Below, in pieces: positions 42,148 to 53,430 of a DNA stretch of 64,000 nt (the first letter of the stretch is position 1; every line of letters begins with the position of its first letter). Below the pieces are notes generated by a model. It worked only from the letters and a program-made list of their open reading frames with translations. It did not search any database and was not told the origin of the DNA. A program made the position numbers and the translations under genes. Source of the DNA: Phycisphaerae bacterium (lineage in GTDB: Bacteria > Planctomycetota > Phycisphaerae > Tepidisphaerales > Tepidisphaeraceae); the NCBI GenBank assembly GCA_026004655.1, contig BPJO01000003.1, positions 58,254 to 122,253 of the forward strand, given 5' to 3'.

Positions 42148-43133
42148 ATGCCAGTTATCGAATTTCGCGAAGCCCTTCGAGCCGCCATGACCGAGGAGAT
42201 GCTCCGGGACGAAAACGTTTTTCTCATGGGCGAGGAGGTCGGTCAGTACCAGGGGGCCTATAAGGTTTCCAAGGGAATGCTCGAAAAGTTCGGTCCCAAG
42301 CGTGTTTTAGATACGCCTATCAGTGAAGCCGGTTTTGCAGGACTTGGTATTGGGGCTGCGTCGGTTGGATTGCGTCCGATTGTCGAGTTCATGAGTTGGT
42401 CCTTCACCCTGGTCTGTCTTGATCAGATCGTCAACAACGCTGCCAATATCCGGTACATGTCTGGTGGACAGTTTAAAGTACCCATCGTTTTTCGCGGGGG
42501 GTAACGGGATTGCCCACCAGCTAGGGGCTACCCATTCGCACCGAGTTGAAACCATATATGCCCGTATTCCCCGGATTGATTGTCGTCAGTCCATCAACTC
42601 CCTACGAAGCCAAGGGACTTCTCAAAAGCGCGATCCGTTGTGATGATCCGGTCATCTTCCTCGAATCAGAAAAAATGCTGGGCGAAAAAGGGGAAGTGCC
42701 CGACGAAGAATACACACTGCCCATCGGGGTAGCCAAAGTGGAGCGTGAAGGCAAGGACGTGACGCTGATCAGCTATGGACGTCCTCTTTCCCGGTGTGTC
42801 CGTCCTGCGGTTGAGGAACTGGTTTCTCACGGAATCGACCCGGAGGTTATCGACGTTCGCACGCTTCGTCCTCTGGACGTTGATACACTGGCTCGATCGA
42901 TTGCCAAGACGCACCGGTGTGTGATCATCGATGAGGATTATGGTTATTGTGGGATCGGGGATGCGATTCTAGGAAGACTTCACAAGCGATGCTTTGATGA
43001 TTTGGATGCCCCGATCGAACGATTGGCTTCGGACGAAATACCGGTTCCGTTTAATCATTACATGGAAGAAGCCATGATTCCCTCGGTTGATCGTGTGATC
43101 GAAGGTGTCAAGGAAGTATTGTATCGGAATTAG
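42148..43133 (+). CDS. pdhB: Pyruvate dehydrogenase E1 component, beta subunit (frameshifted twice)
   Basis: The beta subunit of E1. Seen: [38 protein letters not shown] (in pieces: [18 protein letters not shown]), [32 protein letters not shown], then [36 protein letters not shown] and [12 protein letters not shown]6 run (42496-42501) and a C4 run (42569-42572) each carry one surplus base; corrected length about 327 residues, standard. It lies 60 bp after pdhA. Probably sequencing insertions. Confidence 0.93.
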
Positions 43134-43166
43134 ACAGGATGCTTCCCGGTTTCGTGCCAAGGGAAA

Positions 43167-44552
43167 ATGCCTAATATCAACCAACCCAGTGAAACTATGC
43201 CAGCAGAAATCACCATGCCTCAGCTTTCGGATACCATGACCGAAGGCACACTTGTCAAATGGCTGAAAAAAGAGGGCGATCCGGTCAAATCCGGGGAAAT
43301 TATCGCTGAGGTCGAAACCGACAAGGCGACCATGGAAATGGAGTCATTTGAAAGCGGAACGCTGGCAGCCATCCTGGTTAAAGAGGGTGAAAAGGCGCCC
43401 GTCGGTGCCGCCATCGCGGTTGTGGCAAAGTCGGGAGAAAAACCAGAAGACATTCGACAAAAGTCCGGAAAGACAACTGCTTCTCGGGAGGCTTCATCGG
43501 TATCGACGAAAACTGTGTCCGTAGAATCGGTAGGAAATAAAATCATCGAACGGGCCGAAGGCGGTGAAGCCGAAGGGCCTTCTCAGGACGCCCACAAGGC
43601 GTCGGCGCATGCCTCTGCCGAGGTGGCTGACAGTATCCAGCCTCCTGCCCCCAACGGTCAGGGCAATCGTGTCAAAGCATCCCCGTTGGCAAGACGGATT
43701 GCCAGAGATCTAGGTATAGATCTGACTTCAGTTCGTGGGTTCTGGTCCGGGTGGTCGAATCATCCAGGCGCGATGTTTTAGCAGCCAAGGAAAGGTCGCC
43801 GGTCTCAGGGAAATCGGCTGCTTCACCCCTTCCGGCCAGGGTCCCTTCGGGTCAGACCGAAAAGATCGTGCTGACCAAGATGCGTCAGACCATTGCAACA
43901 CGCCTGCAGCAAAGCAAGCAGAATATCCCGCATTTCTACGAGACCATCGATATCGACATGACCGCTGCCGTCGAACTCCGCAAAAAGCTTCTGGAGATGT
44001 ACGAAAAGGAAGGAGGGGATTCGTATTTCGATAGGCGATATCATCGCCAAGGCGGTTGCGTGTGCCTTGAAGGCTGTACCCCAGCTGAATGCCACTTTCG
44101 ATGAGAAAACCAATACGGTCACCCGCTACGGTGATGTCAACCTGGGAATGGCTGTTGCCTTGCCGGACGGATTGATCGTGCCGGTATTGCGTAACATCGA
44201 TCAGATGGGATTCAAGGAGATCCGTGTAAGAAGTGCAGACCTGGTTGACCGCGCAAGAGCACAAAAGCTCAAACGAGAAGAAATGAGCGGAGCAACGTTT
44301 ACCGTCAGCAACCTGGGGGCTGATGGGCATCAGAGAGTTTAGTGCGATCGTCAATCCGCCCGAAGTTGGTATCCTGGCAATTGGCGCCAGCGAAGATAAA
44401 GCCGTCGTCCGCGACGGTCAGGTGACTGTCCGCAATATGATGACTGTAACCCTCAGCTGCGACCACCGTGTGATCGATGGCGCGGGGTGGCGGCTCAGTT
44501 TCTGGCGTCATTGAAGAACTTTCTTGAAGTCCCTGCATTGATGTTGATGTGA
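43167..44552 (+). CDS. pdhC: Dihydrolipoamide acetyltransferase (PDH E2), frameshifted five times
   Basis: Transfers the acetyl group from lipoyl to CoA. Order: lipoyl domain ([18 protein letters not shown], lipoylated Lys in [11 protein letters not shown]), a Ser/Ala/Gln-rich linker, a peripheral-subunit-binding domain ([30 protein letters not shown]), and a catalytic domain ([29 protein letters not shown], written in pieces; ending [13 protein letters not shown] with the catalytic His/Asp). Breaks near 43737, 43772, 44015, 44310 and 44483 are each cured by removing one base (two at the last), giving about 459 residues. ATG 43197 (MPAEIT) is the homology-based start; ATG 43167 has the better ribosome-binding site. 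Confidence 0.92.
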
Positions 44553-44624
44553 TGAACCGAGCGCAAAGAAAAATCGCGTCTCTGATTTCTTCCGCTATCC
44601 GGATATCATTCAAGGTTTAGTATC

Positions 44625-46451
<1,827 letters not shown>

Positions 46452-46698
46452 TACGAATGACCGCTGAACCTGAGTGGGTGATTCTCAAAACCGGGTGTGA
46501 ATGATCACTCTCGAAGAAGTTTCGAACTCCGATTCATACCGGCATGTCTCCGGTATTGAGCCGAACAATTTCTCGAGTTTTCTGTGATTACTCTGCAGCT
46601 TCGCTTCTAGATGATTTAAACATTAAATCGTCGGATAAACCTTTTACTCATCCGTGAACCGGATATGATCAGTGCGTATCAAAAAGGAGTTTTATTTC
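46452..46698. other. Intergenic region after the PDH operon
   Basis: About 245 bp. No gene or clear terminator recognised. A TTTAAACATTAAATCGT stretch near 46616 is A+T-rich and may hold the promoter of the outer-membrane-like gene. Confidence 0.35.
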
Positions 46699-47679
46699 AT
46701 GCAATGGGTGATTCGGTCTGCTGTGATCGGGTGTATATTGTCGGGTACCGATGTCCGGGCACAGGTCGGACCCGAATTGCTTTTGAACCCGTTTCGCGGC
46801 GAATCAACGATCGATGGGTATGCACAAGCTACTTATTTCTTTGATTCCAACACAGATTTCAGTGATCCGCTTGATGATGAGATCAAGACCCAAATCAGTC
46901 GTTACACGGCTGCGGGTCGGTTTCGAGTGATGCCCGAAAATCGAGCCGATCCTCGATTCGGTTTTCAACTGAATTACCTGACGGTAGATACCGAAAATGA
47001 CATTCTTCCGGAGAGTTTCACCGACCTGCAGATCGGATTAGGTACGGGTATTGCTGAGTTTGATGGATGGGTCGCGGGTCTGGTGGTCGGTCTGGGCTGG
47101 GCAGGAGCCAATGAGTTTGGTGAATCCAACGCCTATTTTGGTGCAGCAACGTTGATGTTGGGTCGGCAGCTTGATGAAAACACGAGTCTGGGAATCGCTT
47201 TGGATTACAACGGAAATCGCACGTTCATGCCTGACGTGCCACTGCCCGGTCTGGTCTGGACCCGAAGGCTTCCGGAAGAACGTGTCGAATTGAGTTTAGG
47301 ATTCCCATTTGCTTACGGTCGATGGCGTCCTATCGACCCGTTGCTTCTTGAGATTAATTTCACGTTTCCGGATTTCGTAGGGGCACGGGTGAGTTACGAT
47401 TTGGTTGAAGGTGTCGGATTATTCGCATCTTTGGCTGAAAGGACAGATGCTTGGCGTAGCGATATTGTGGAAAATGACATTGACCGGATCTTCTTCGAGC
47501 AGGCAGTTGTGGAAGCGGGGATTCGGGTGCACGTCCGGGATAACTTTGAGCTGCTAGTGGCAGGAGGGTATGCCTTTCGACAGGAATTCAGTGTCGGATA
47601 TGACGCGAGAGACACGGATAAAATTTTCCAAGTGGATGACGGACCTTTTGTCCGAATGGTGGGACGATTTTCCTTTTGA
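46699..47679 (+). CDS. Outer-membrane beta-barrel-like protein
   Basis: AAGGAG nine bases upstream selects ATG 46699. 326 residues: a signal peptide (VIRSAVIGCILSGTDVRAQ), then amphipathic strands of alternating pattern (YAQATYFFDSNTDF, RYTAAGRFRVMPEN, AYFGAATLMLGRQL, LGIALDYNGN, LEINFTFPDFVGARVSYDL) and a final strand FVRMVGRFSF ending in Phe, the hallmark recognised by the BAM machinery. Likely an integral outer-membrane barrel; ligand unknown. Confidence 0.7.
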   Translation: MQWVIRSAVIGCILSGTDVRAQVGPELLLNPFRGESTIDGYAQATYFFDSNTDFSDPLDDEIKTQISRYTAAGRFRVMPENRADPRFGFQLNYLTVDTENDILPESFTDLQIGLGTGIAEFDGWVAGLVVGLGWAGANEFGESNAYFGAATLMLGRQLDENTSLGIALDYNGNRTFMPDVPLPGLVWTRRLPEERVELSLGFPFAYGRWRPIDPLLLEINFTFPDFVGARVSYDLVEGVGLFASLAERTDAWRSDIVENDIDRIFFEQAVVEAGIRVHVRDNFELLVAGGYAFRQEFSVGYDARDTDKIFQVDDGPFVRMVGRFSF

Positions 47680-47721
47680 GATAGTCCCAGGCCCCGTCGG
47701 TCATAGTATTCGTCAAACGGA

Positions 47722-48618
47722 TTATTTTTTTCGGGCAGTTATCTGAAGATGTCCGGCACAAGCGCAAGCGGTCGGATCTTTGGCCAGTTGTTGTTCGATT
47801 TTTAACAGCCTTTCGATCGCCCGATCCGATTCGAGGATTCTACGGTTAAGACGTATAGGGAGGATCGATTTTCCGATCACCTCGAGCACTTCAAATCCCG
47901 CGTTTTCGAATAGCCGACTCAGGGACTGAGGCGTGAAAGTGGTCAACTCAAACTGCTCTGTTTCTCGGGCGGTCAACCAGTGAGTACGCGATGTACGCAC
48001 GAACTGTTCCAGAACGTCAAGATTTCCTTGTTCAATATAGTATACCAACGCAGCAAGTTTGTTATCAGCTGTAGCGATAACAATCCCGCCGGATGTGGTA
48101 ATTCGGTACAGCTCTCTTGTGGCTCGAACGGGATCGGAACAGATAGACAACGGATCGCCCATTGCAGTAACGAGCCAGAACGTATCACCTTGTAGTTGAG
48201 ACATGTCGACGATATCCCCCACAATACAGGTCGCCTTTTGGGCCCGATGTCCCAAGGATTCGATTTTTGTTTTTGTCTGCTCGATCATCCTGGTTGAGTG
48301 ATCGAGAAAAGTTGTTGGATAACCGCTTTTAAGAAGTTTTAATCCCCATTTTCCCGTTCCGCAGCCGAGGTCTGCACAGGGTGCGTTGGCATTTCTTGGT
48401 AGATGGGGTTTGATTGACCGCCACGTCAGCTCATCGTGGAAATCCCAGTAAGGATCGTCATAGATTGAATCGTACTGGTTTGCGACACGATTATGATATC
48501 TTTCTGAAGCCTGTTTTACCTTTTTTTTCATGACCAGCTCGATTCCCCACTTTTCCCACCAAATTACCGGGAATTGGATCATTTCTGCAAACCCAATACG
48601 CCTGAGCCGGCAGGTCAC
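47722..48618 (-). CDS. SAM-dependent class I methyltransferase
   Basis: 298 residues. Seen: YHNRVANQYDSIYDDPYWDFHDELTWRSI (pieces: VANQYDSIYDDPYWDFHDE), SAM motif I CADLGCGTGKWGLKLLKSG, motif II/III region CIVGDIVDMSQL, and a methyltransferase C-terminal part LSRLFENAGFEVLEVIGKS. The first ~30 residues before KKKVKQASERYH may not be translated if a later start is used. Its start overlaps the stop of the polyprenyl synthetase gene, suggesting an operon, perhaps for quinone or lipid methylation (inference only). Confidence 0.8.
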   Translation of the reverse strand: MTCRLRRIGFAEMIQFPVIWWEKWGIELVMKKKVKQASERYHNRVANQYDSIYDDPYWDFHDELTWRSIKPHLPRNANAPCADLGCGTGKWGLKLLKSGYPTTFLDHSTRMIEQTKTKIESLGHRAQKATCIVGDIVDMSQLQGDTFWLVTAMGDPLSICSDPVRATRELYRITTSGGIVIATADNKLAALVYYIEQGNLDVLEQFVRTSRTHWLTARETEQFELTTFTPQSLSRLFENAGFEVLEVIGKSILPIRLNRRILESDRAIERLLKIEQQLAKDPTACACAGHLQITARKK

Positions 48619-49592
48619 TGATTGCGCGTGACCGTATATTCTGCCATCATCAGTAAGGTCTGCTTGGATTCAGAATCTGGCAGATCCGCTATACACTGTT
48701 TGGCCCGTTCGACGAGTCGTTTGGACCGGTCTTTTGCGTAGGCAATCGAGTCGCTGGGGATGAGTAAGTTACGGATACGCTCGGCAGCCCCATTTTCCTG
48801 AAGTAACGAACGACACAGATCCTGATGCTCAGGTGGAGCTGATCTGAGGAAATGAATGATGGGAAGAGTGAGTTTTCGTTTTTCGACATCGATACCGAGC
48901 GTTTTCCCCACCTCACTCGGGTCGCCGATCAGATCGAGGATGTCGTCCTGAATCTGAAACGCGATGCCCAGACTGAGTCCGAACTTTTCCAGCTTTCGGC
49001 AGGTGGTCTCATCGGCACCGGATAATCGTGCGCCTAGATAACAACTAGCGGCAATCAGACTAGCGGTCTTTCTACTGATGATGGTGATATAAGTCTCCTC
49101 ATCGAGTTCGAGATTATCTCGATTGCTCAACTGAAGCAATTCACCTTCGCAGACTTGATTGGTTGTTTTGGAAATGACTCTGGCAGCGAACTGGTCGTTC
49201 AGGCTGGAACAAAGATGATACGAATGGGAAATCAGATAATCCCCGAGCATGACAGCCGCTTCATTGCCTTTCAGATGGTTGATGGTAGCGCCCCGACGAC
49301 GCATGTCTGCTTCGTCCAAAACATCATCGTGAACCAAAGTGGCCATATGTACCATTTCCACCACGGTCGCAACGGTGATATGAGCAGGAGTCAGCGTGCC
49401 AGTCGCCTTTCCACAAAGCAGAACAAGTGTCGGACGAAGCATTTTTCCCCGAAATCGGGAAACATAACGGGTCAACTGATTTACACATGCCAAATCAGAT
49501 TCAAGTTCCCGCTCAAAAAGCCGGTCTACAGCTGTCAGCTCAGGAGCGATTCCGTCGGTCAACAGTTGGTGCATCACTGCCCGCATGGGCAT
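48615..49592 (-). CDS. Polyprenyl (trans-isoprenyl) diphosphate synthase
   Basis: 325 residues. The two Asp-rich motifs of the family are clear: LVHDDVLDEADMRRRG (first, DDVLD) and IAFQIQDDILDLIGDP (second, DDILD). FRGKMLRPTLVLLCG with Lys/Arg binds the allylic substrate, and GKTLGIDVEKRKLTLPI follows. It extends isoprenoid chains for quinones or similar lipids. Chain length cannot be read from sequence. AAAGGA is directly upstream. Coupled to the downstream methyltransferase gene, which would fit quinone biosynthesis. Confidence 0.92.
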   Translation of the reverse strand: MPMRAVMHQLLTDGIAPELTAVDRLFERELESDLACVNQLTRYVSRFRGKMLRPTLVLLCGKATGTLTPAHITVATVVEMVHMATLVHDDVLDEADMRRRGATINHLKGNEAAVMLGDYLISHSYHLCSSLNDQFAARVISKTTNQVCEGELLQLSNRDNLELDEETYITIISRKTASLIAASCYLGARLSGADETTCRKLEKFGLSLGIAFQIQDDILDLIGDPSEVGKTLGIDVEKRKLTLPIIHFLRSAPPEHQDLCRSLLQENGAAERIRNLLIPSDSIAYAKDRSKRLVERAKQCIADLPDSESKQTLLMMAEYTVTRNQ

Positions 49593-49718
49593 TCCTTTCT
49601 TTTTCTCCTCATGTGATCTTAAAAATCAAATCTCGGAAAAGCATCAGATTCGCAAAGTTTCGGAAGTAATGAAAGTAACAGAAGGTTTGAAAAAAGATCC
49701 GATCCTTCCAGGCCATCT

Positions 49719-50567
49719 TCAACCTCTCAGTTTGGAATAAAGCATTCCTATTAGAAACTCCAGTACCATCACCAGGACGATACACGAACCTGCCGGCAAC
49801 ATCCGAAACTGTTCACTAATCCAAAGCCCTGTCCACGCGCCGATGAGTCCAACCGCTAAAGAAATCAAAAAAACGTCCCGAAGACGCTGGGTAAACATAT
49901 TGGCTGTGACTGCTGGAAGGACGAGTAACGCCGTCACCAGAACGCTTCCGACGATTCGAATCCCGATCACGATCGTCAAAGCCATCATCCCCATTAACAG
50001 ATAGTGAATAAGGGTGGTTTGTACTCCGCTGGTACGAGCCAGCAATGGGTCAAAACAGTACGCCATCAGTTCCTTTGCCAGTGCGTAGGATAGCCCGGCA
50101 ACAAATAACGCAACAGCAACAGCCACGACAGTATACGGCAGACTGACGGCCTGCATTTGACCGAACAACAGATTAGAAAATCCTACAGGGTTTCGATGGT
50201 AGTGGGCGGTATAAATATGCTGACCGATGAATCCCCATGCCAAAGAGGCGACCAAGAAAATACCGATCGCAGCATCACTGCTGACACGTCCGGTGTTGCT
50301 TAACCATCCGACACCGATAGCCGCTGCGAAACAGAAAATGAGTACCAAAACATAAGGAGCAGTGGGTGTGTTGAACCACTGAGGAAGTACCACAGCCAAC
50401 ATCCAAGCGGTTCCAGCCCCTCCAAACCCGGAATGCGAAATCCCTTCTCCAAGAAACGCCCATTTCCTCGCTACGATGAAAACACTCAGGATCGCGCAAG
50501 CTACCGCCATCGCCCCGGCCGAGATGAAGGCGTTTAAAATGGCAGGATCGGATAAATCAGGCATCAT
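49719..50567 (-). CDS. Metal ABC transporter permease (ZnuB/MntB family)
   Basis: 282 residues with about eight to nine TM helices. Seen: ACAILSVFIVARKWAFLGEGISHS (in pieces: RKWAFLGEGISHSGFGG), GVGWLSNTGRVSSDAAIGI, AYCFDPLLARTSGVQT and GIRIVGSVLVTALLVLPA, the conserved core of the zinc/manganese/iron-uptake family-3 permeases. No ATP-binding or solute-binding subunit is adjacent in the window; upstream genes on the minus strand do not continue the operon, so the partner genes must be elsewhere. Confidence 0.9.
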   Translation of the reverse strand: MMPDLSDPAILNAFISAGAMAVACAILSVFIVARKWAFLGEGISHSGFGGAGTAWMLAVVLPQWFNTPTAPYVLVLIFCFAAAIGVGWLSNTGRVSSDAAIGIFLVASLAWGFIGQHIYTAHYHRNPVGFSNLLFGQMQAVSLPYTVVAVAVALFVAGLSYALAKELMAYCFDPLLARTSGVQTTLIHYLLMGMMALTIVIGIRIVGSVLVTALLVLPAVTANMFTQRLRDVFLISLAVGLIGAWTGLWISEQFRMLPAGSCIVLVMVLEFLIGMLYSKLRG

Positions 50568-50642
50568 GTTTTAAAGGAGATTAACGGATTCGCAGACGAA
50601 AGTGGAGTTGGCTGGTGTATACTTTGCAATAAGGAGACGTCA

Positions 50643-51551
50643 ATGATCCAATTTCCAAACCTTGAAACCTATTTACCTTTGATACAGCTCGCCCGGGCTG
50701 AGGATTTGGGTCCGAGGCTTGAAGATGCTACGTCAAATCTTTGCATTCCGGAATCTTTGATCGGAGTCGCAACACTTTTGCAGCAGCAACCGGGAATTGT
50801 CTGCGGTTTGCCGATGGTGGAGCACATCTGTCGGATTTATGACGAGAGGCTGAGGGTTGAGATGATTCCCGGTTTTCACATGGAAATCATTGAAGGCCGA
50901 TTCAGTGACCAGAAAATCACACCTTTGCTGCGGATTCGGGGTCCGATGAGGTCATTGTTGTCTGCCGAACGGGTGATTCTTAACTTTCTACAACATCTTT
51001 CCGGGGTCGCGACCCTGACTAATCGATTCGTCAAACGTGTCGAAGGCACCTCAGCTCGGATCGTTGATACCCGCAAGACGCTCCCCGGATTTCGCTCTCT
51101 GGACAAATATGCCGTTGCCGTCGGTGGAGGTGAAAATCATCGCTACGGTCTGTATGACATGATTCTTATCAAAGACAATCATCTGGTTCAGTTCTCGTTA
51201 CATCATTTGGCGGAATCACTCGTGGAGATCGTCAGGAAATCTCGTAGCGAAAGACCTTCGCAGAAAATTGAGGTGGAAGTGGACAATTTGGAACAACTGA
51301 AAGAGGTTCTGAAGGTAGAGGGAATCGATTACATTCTGCTGGACAACATGGATTGCCCTACCATGATCCAAGCGGTGGAAATGCGTAACGCCTGTTCCGG
51401 AAAGGGGCGTGTTTTACTTGAAGCGTCGGGCGGTGTAACGCTGGAGACGGTCAGATCGATCGCACTGACCGGGGTTGATCGGATCAGTGTCGGGGCGATT
51501 ACCCATTCGGCGCCCGCACTGGATATTGGAATGGATATCGAGCCTCAGTAA
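50643..51551 (+). CDS. nadC: Nicotinate-nucleotide pyrophosphorylase (carboxylating)
   Basis: Converts quinolinate and PRPP to nicotinate mononucleotide in de novo NAD synthesis. 302 residues. Seen: ARAEDLGPRLEDATS, RGPMRSLLSAERVILNFLQHLSGVAT, the substrate-binding DTRKTLPGFRSLDKYAVAVGGGENHR and MILIKDNHL, EVEVDNLEQ, and SGGVTLETVRSIALTGVDRISVGA. AAGGAG is just before the ATG. Single gene between divergent/convergent neighbours. Confidence 0.95.
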   Translation: MIQFPNLETYLPLIQLARAEDLGPRLEDATSNLCIPESLIGVATLLQQQPGIVCGLPMVEHICRIYDERLRVEMIPGFHMEIIEGRFSDQKITPLLRIRGPMRSLLSAERVILNFLQHLSGVATLTNRFVKRVEGTSARIVDTRKTLPGFRSLDKYAVAVGGGENHRYGLYDMILIKDNHLVQFSLHHLAESLVEIVRKSRSERPSQKIEVEVDNLEQLKEVLKVEGIDYILLDNMDCPTMIQAVEMRNACSGKGRVLLEASGGVTLETVRSIALTGVDRISVGAITHSAPALDIGMDIEPQ

Positions 51552-51576
51552 TTCATCAGAGATTCATCCGAGTATT

Positions 51577-53142
51577 TCAGCCAATCACTCCGACATAAGT
51601 CGATCGTGGTTCACCATATTTGGCGTCATCGCCGGTCATATAAAAGAGTTTATTACCCATGATCCACGCGATCCCGGCTTTGCGGGCGGTGGGCATGGAA
51701 GTGTGCTGAACCCACCGGTTTCGTTTAAAGTCAAAGCTGTATACATTGCTCGTGAGTTGCTGAGCGCGAGTTTGACCAGCAATAACAAAAATTCGTACCC
51801 CGTCGGTCAATGTAGCAGCTTCGACATGACTGGTTGGTACGGGCATGTTGGGCAGCGTCACCCATCGATTGGCATTTGCGTCATAACGATAAAACCCTGC
51901 GTTGGGTAAATAGCTCGTGCCATGTTCGACTTCTCCGCCGAGGACATACAGGTTGTTTTTAAGCACGATCGAGGAATGATGATCAGTAGCCATGGGTAGA
52001 GAGGCCCCTGCATACCAGCCTTTTTGGGGGTTTGCAAAGTCAAAAATCCAATGTTCAGAACGTGCGCGGACTCTGGATGCGTCATTTCCACCAACGAAAT
52101 GCAATCGTCTGTTGAGATACTGCAGTTGTCCGCCGAACCGGATTGCGGGTAGGGAGGGTAGCGAAGCCCATGTATCGGTTTGAGTGTCATATCGCCAGAC
52201 CTCAGCCGTGCCATGGATCGAAAGCATCGGACCATATTGTCCACCGGCTAGATAGATATATCGTCCGTCTGTTGTTGCGCCGAAATGAGTTTGTGCCCCA
52301 GGAAGAGGTCTGCCTTTGGTCCAGGTGTGAGTGTTCAGATCCAGGATATCGACGCGTCCGGTGACTTCATAATACTGTGAGCGGAATCCACCAAAGATGT
52401 ACAGTTTGTCCCCCACACGGACTGAACCAGCTTCGGCGCGGTGCAGCGGTGAGCGAACCGACGCGGTCGACCAGTTGATTTGAGTCCCTTGGACGGGAGA
52501 GACCGGAGCAGAAACCCGAGTAATTCCAACGGCTGCGAGTCGATTTCCCACCGCTTGTGAATCGCTACTTAGTGTCAGACGTCCGTCAGTGACCTGAACA
52601 CGCGCCATACCTTCGACGAAAGGATGAGAAGGTGAAAACGGAGTTCCTTTGACAACCCATTGACCTTCGGCTCTCAACCGATAATCGGCCGTGAAGGTAT
52701 CTGGATCGCCCATGAGCACCCGAACCTCATACCAACCGTTAGGAACATTAATGCTCCAACTGCTGTTGCTCTGCATACGAATGTTCGTTTCAGCACGGAG
52801 GTTATTGAACTTTGGACCGTCGTTATAAACGGCCTGATCACGGTGATCGTAATTCCAGCCGTATCGCAACCCATTACCCCGCTGACTATAACGCGCGCCG
52901 TAGTCCGTTTTGTGCCCCCGTACTCGTTCCGTCTCAAGAGGTCCGAAATTAATCCGAATAGCGAATCGAGATGCTGATGCCGACAGGGATGAAGCCGTTA
53001 ACCCGGCCTGCGTAGGACGACAACAACCCGAACAACCGCAAGCAAGTGTATGAGGTTCAGGAGCCCCTTGATCGGCAGAAGAGAACAAACGACGATTTTC
53101 CAGTGATTCAAGCCCAATCCGGCTGCGCATTTTCAACAACAT
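51577..53142 (-). CDS. Secreted Kelch-repeat protein with LEPR-xLL-like N-terminal motif
   Basis: GGAG nine bases upstream favours ATG 53142 (MLLKMRSRIGLESLENRRLFSS). SLENRRLF is a variant of the planctomycete LEPR-xLL (LExLExRxLL) N-terminal motif seen on exported proteins. A cysteine cluster follows (CGCSGCCRPTQ), then a malectin-like/jelly-roll domain (NFGPLETERVRG...NVPNGWYEVRVLMGD), and at least five Kelch blades (YIFGGFRSQYYEVTGRV, YIYLAGGQYG, VGGNDASRVRARS, NLYVLGGEVEHG, RIFVIAGQTRAQ). About 521 residues. Probably a cell-surface or exported glycan-binding protein; no catalytic triad was recognised. Confidence 0.8.
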   Translation of the reverse strand: MLLKMRSRIGLESLENRRLFSSADQGAPEPHTLACGCSGCCRPTQAGLTASSLSASASRFAIRINFGPLETERVRGHKTDYGARYSQRGNGLRYGWNYDHRDQAVYNDGPKFNNLRAETNIRMQSNSSWSINVPNGWYEVRVLMGDPDTFTADYRLRAEGQWVVKGTPFSPSHPFVEGMARVQVTDGRLTLSSDSQAVGNRLAAVGITRVSAPVSPVQGTQINWSTASVRSPLHRAEAGSVRVGDKLYIFGGFRSQYYEVTGRVDILDLNTHTWTKGRPLPGAQTHFGATTDGRYIYLAGGQYGPMLSIHGTAEVWRYDTQTDTWASLPSLPAIRFGGQLQYLNRRLHFVGGNDASRVRARSEHWIFDFANPQKGWYAGASLPMATDHHSSIVLKNNLYVLGGEVEHGTSYLPNAGFYRYDANANRWVTLPNMPVPTSHVEAATLTDGVRIFVIAGQTRAQQLTSNVYSFDFKRNRWVQHTSMPTARKAGIAWIMGNKLFYMTGDDAKYGEPRSTYVGVIG

Positions 53143-53430
53143 CAACAACATCTCCAATAAGGAAACGCAACGAATTGTTTCCCTTTTCTAAGACGTTCTG
53201 ATTTGACAAAACTTAAAGAAAAATGATTTAAAATTTATTTAAATAAAGATTTAAAAATAATGACGGGTGTCTATAGCCCCCAAAAACGACTTATCAGGCT
53301 ACCAGACAGTCTGATCGGAATTTTTCAGGATAGAGAAACTTAGAAATCACATGCCGGGGAGGCATAGACGCTCGTTCGTTAGCGTAAGTCAGCAGATGAC
53401 ATTTTATAACTGTCGCTTAATATACATCTT
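53143..53430. other. A+T-rich intergenic region between Kelch gene and GH52-like gene
   Basis: About 290 bp, strongly A+T-rich around 53205-53260 (long TTTAAA and AAAATAA words), unlike the rest of the window. Contains a small ATGCC-GGGG-AGGCAT hairpin (near 53351) and the word CAGACAGTCTG. Probably the divergent promoter region. Confidence 0.45.
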
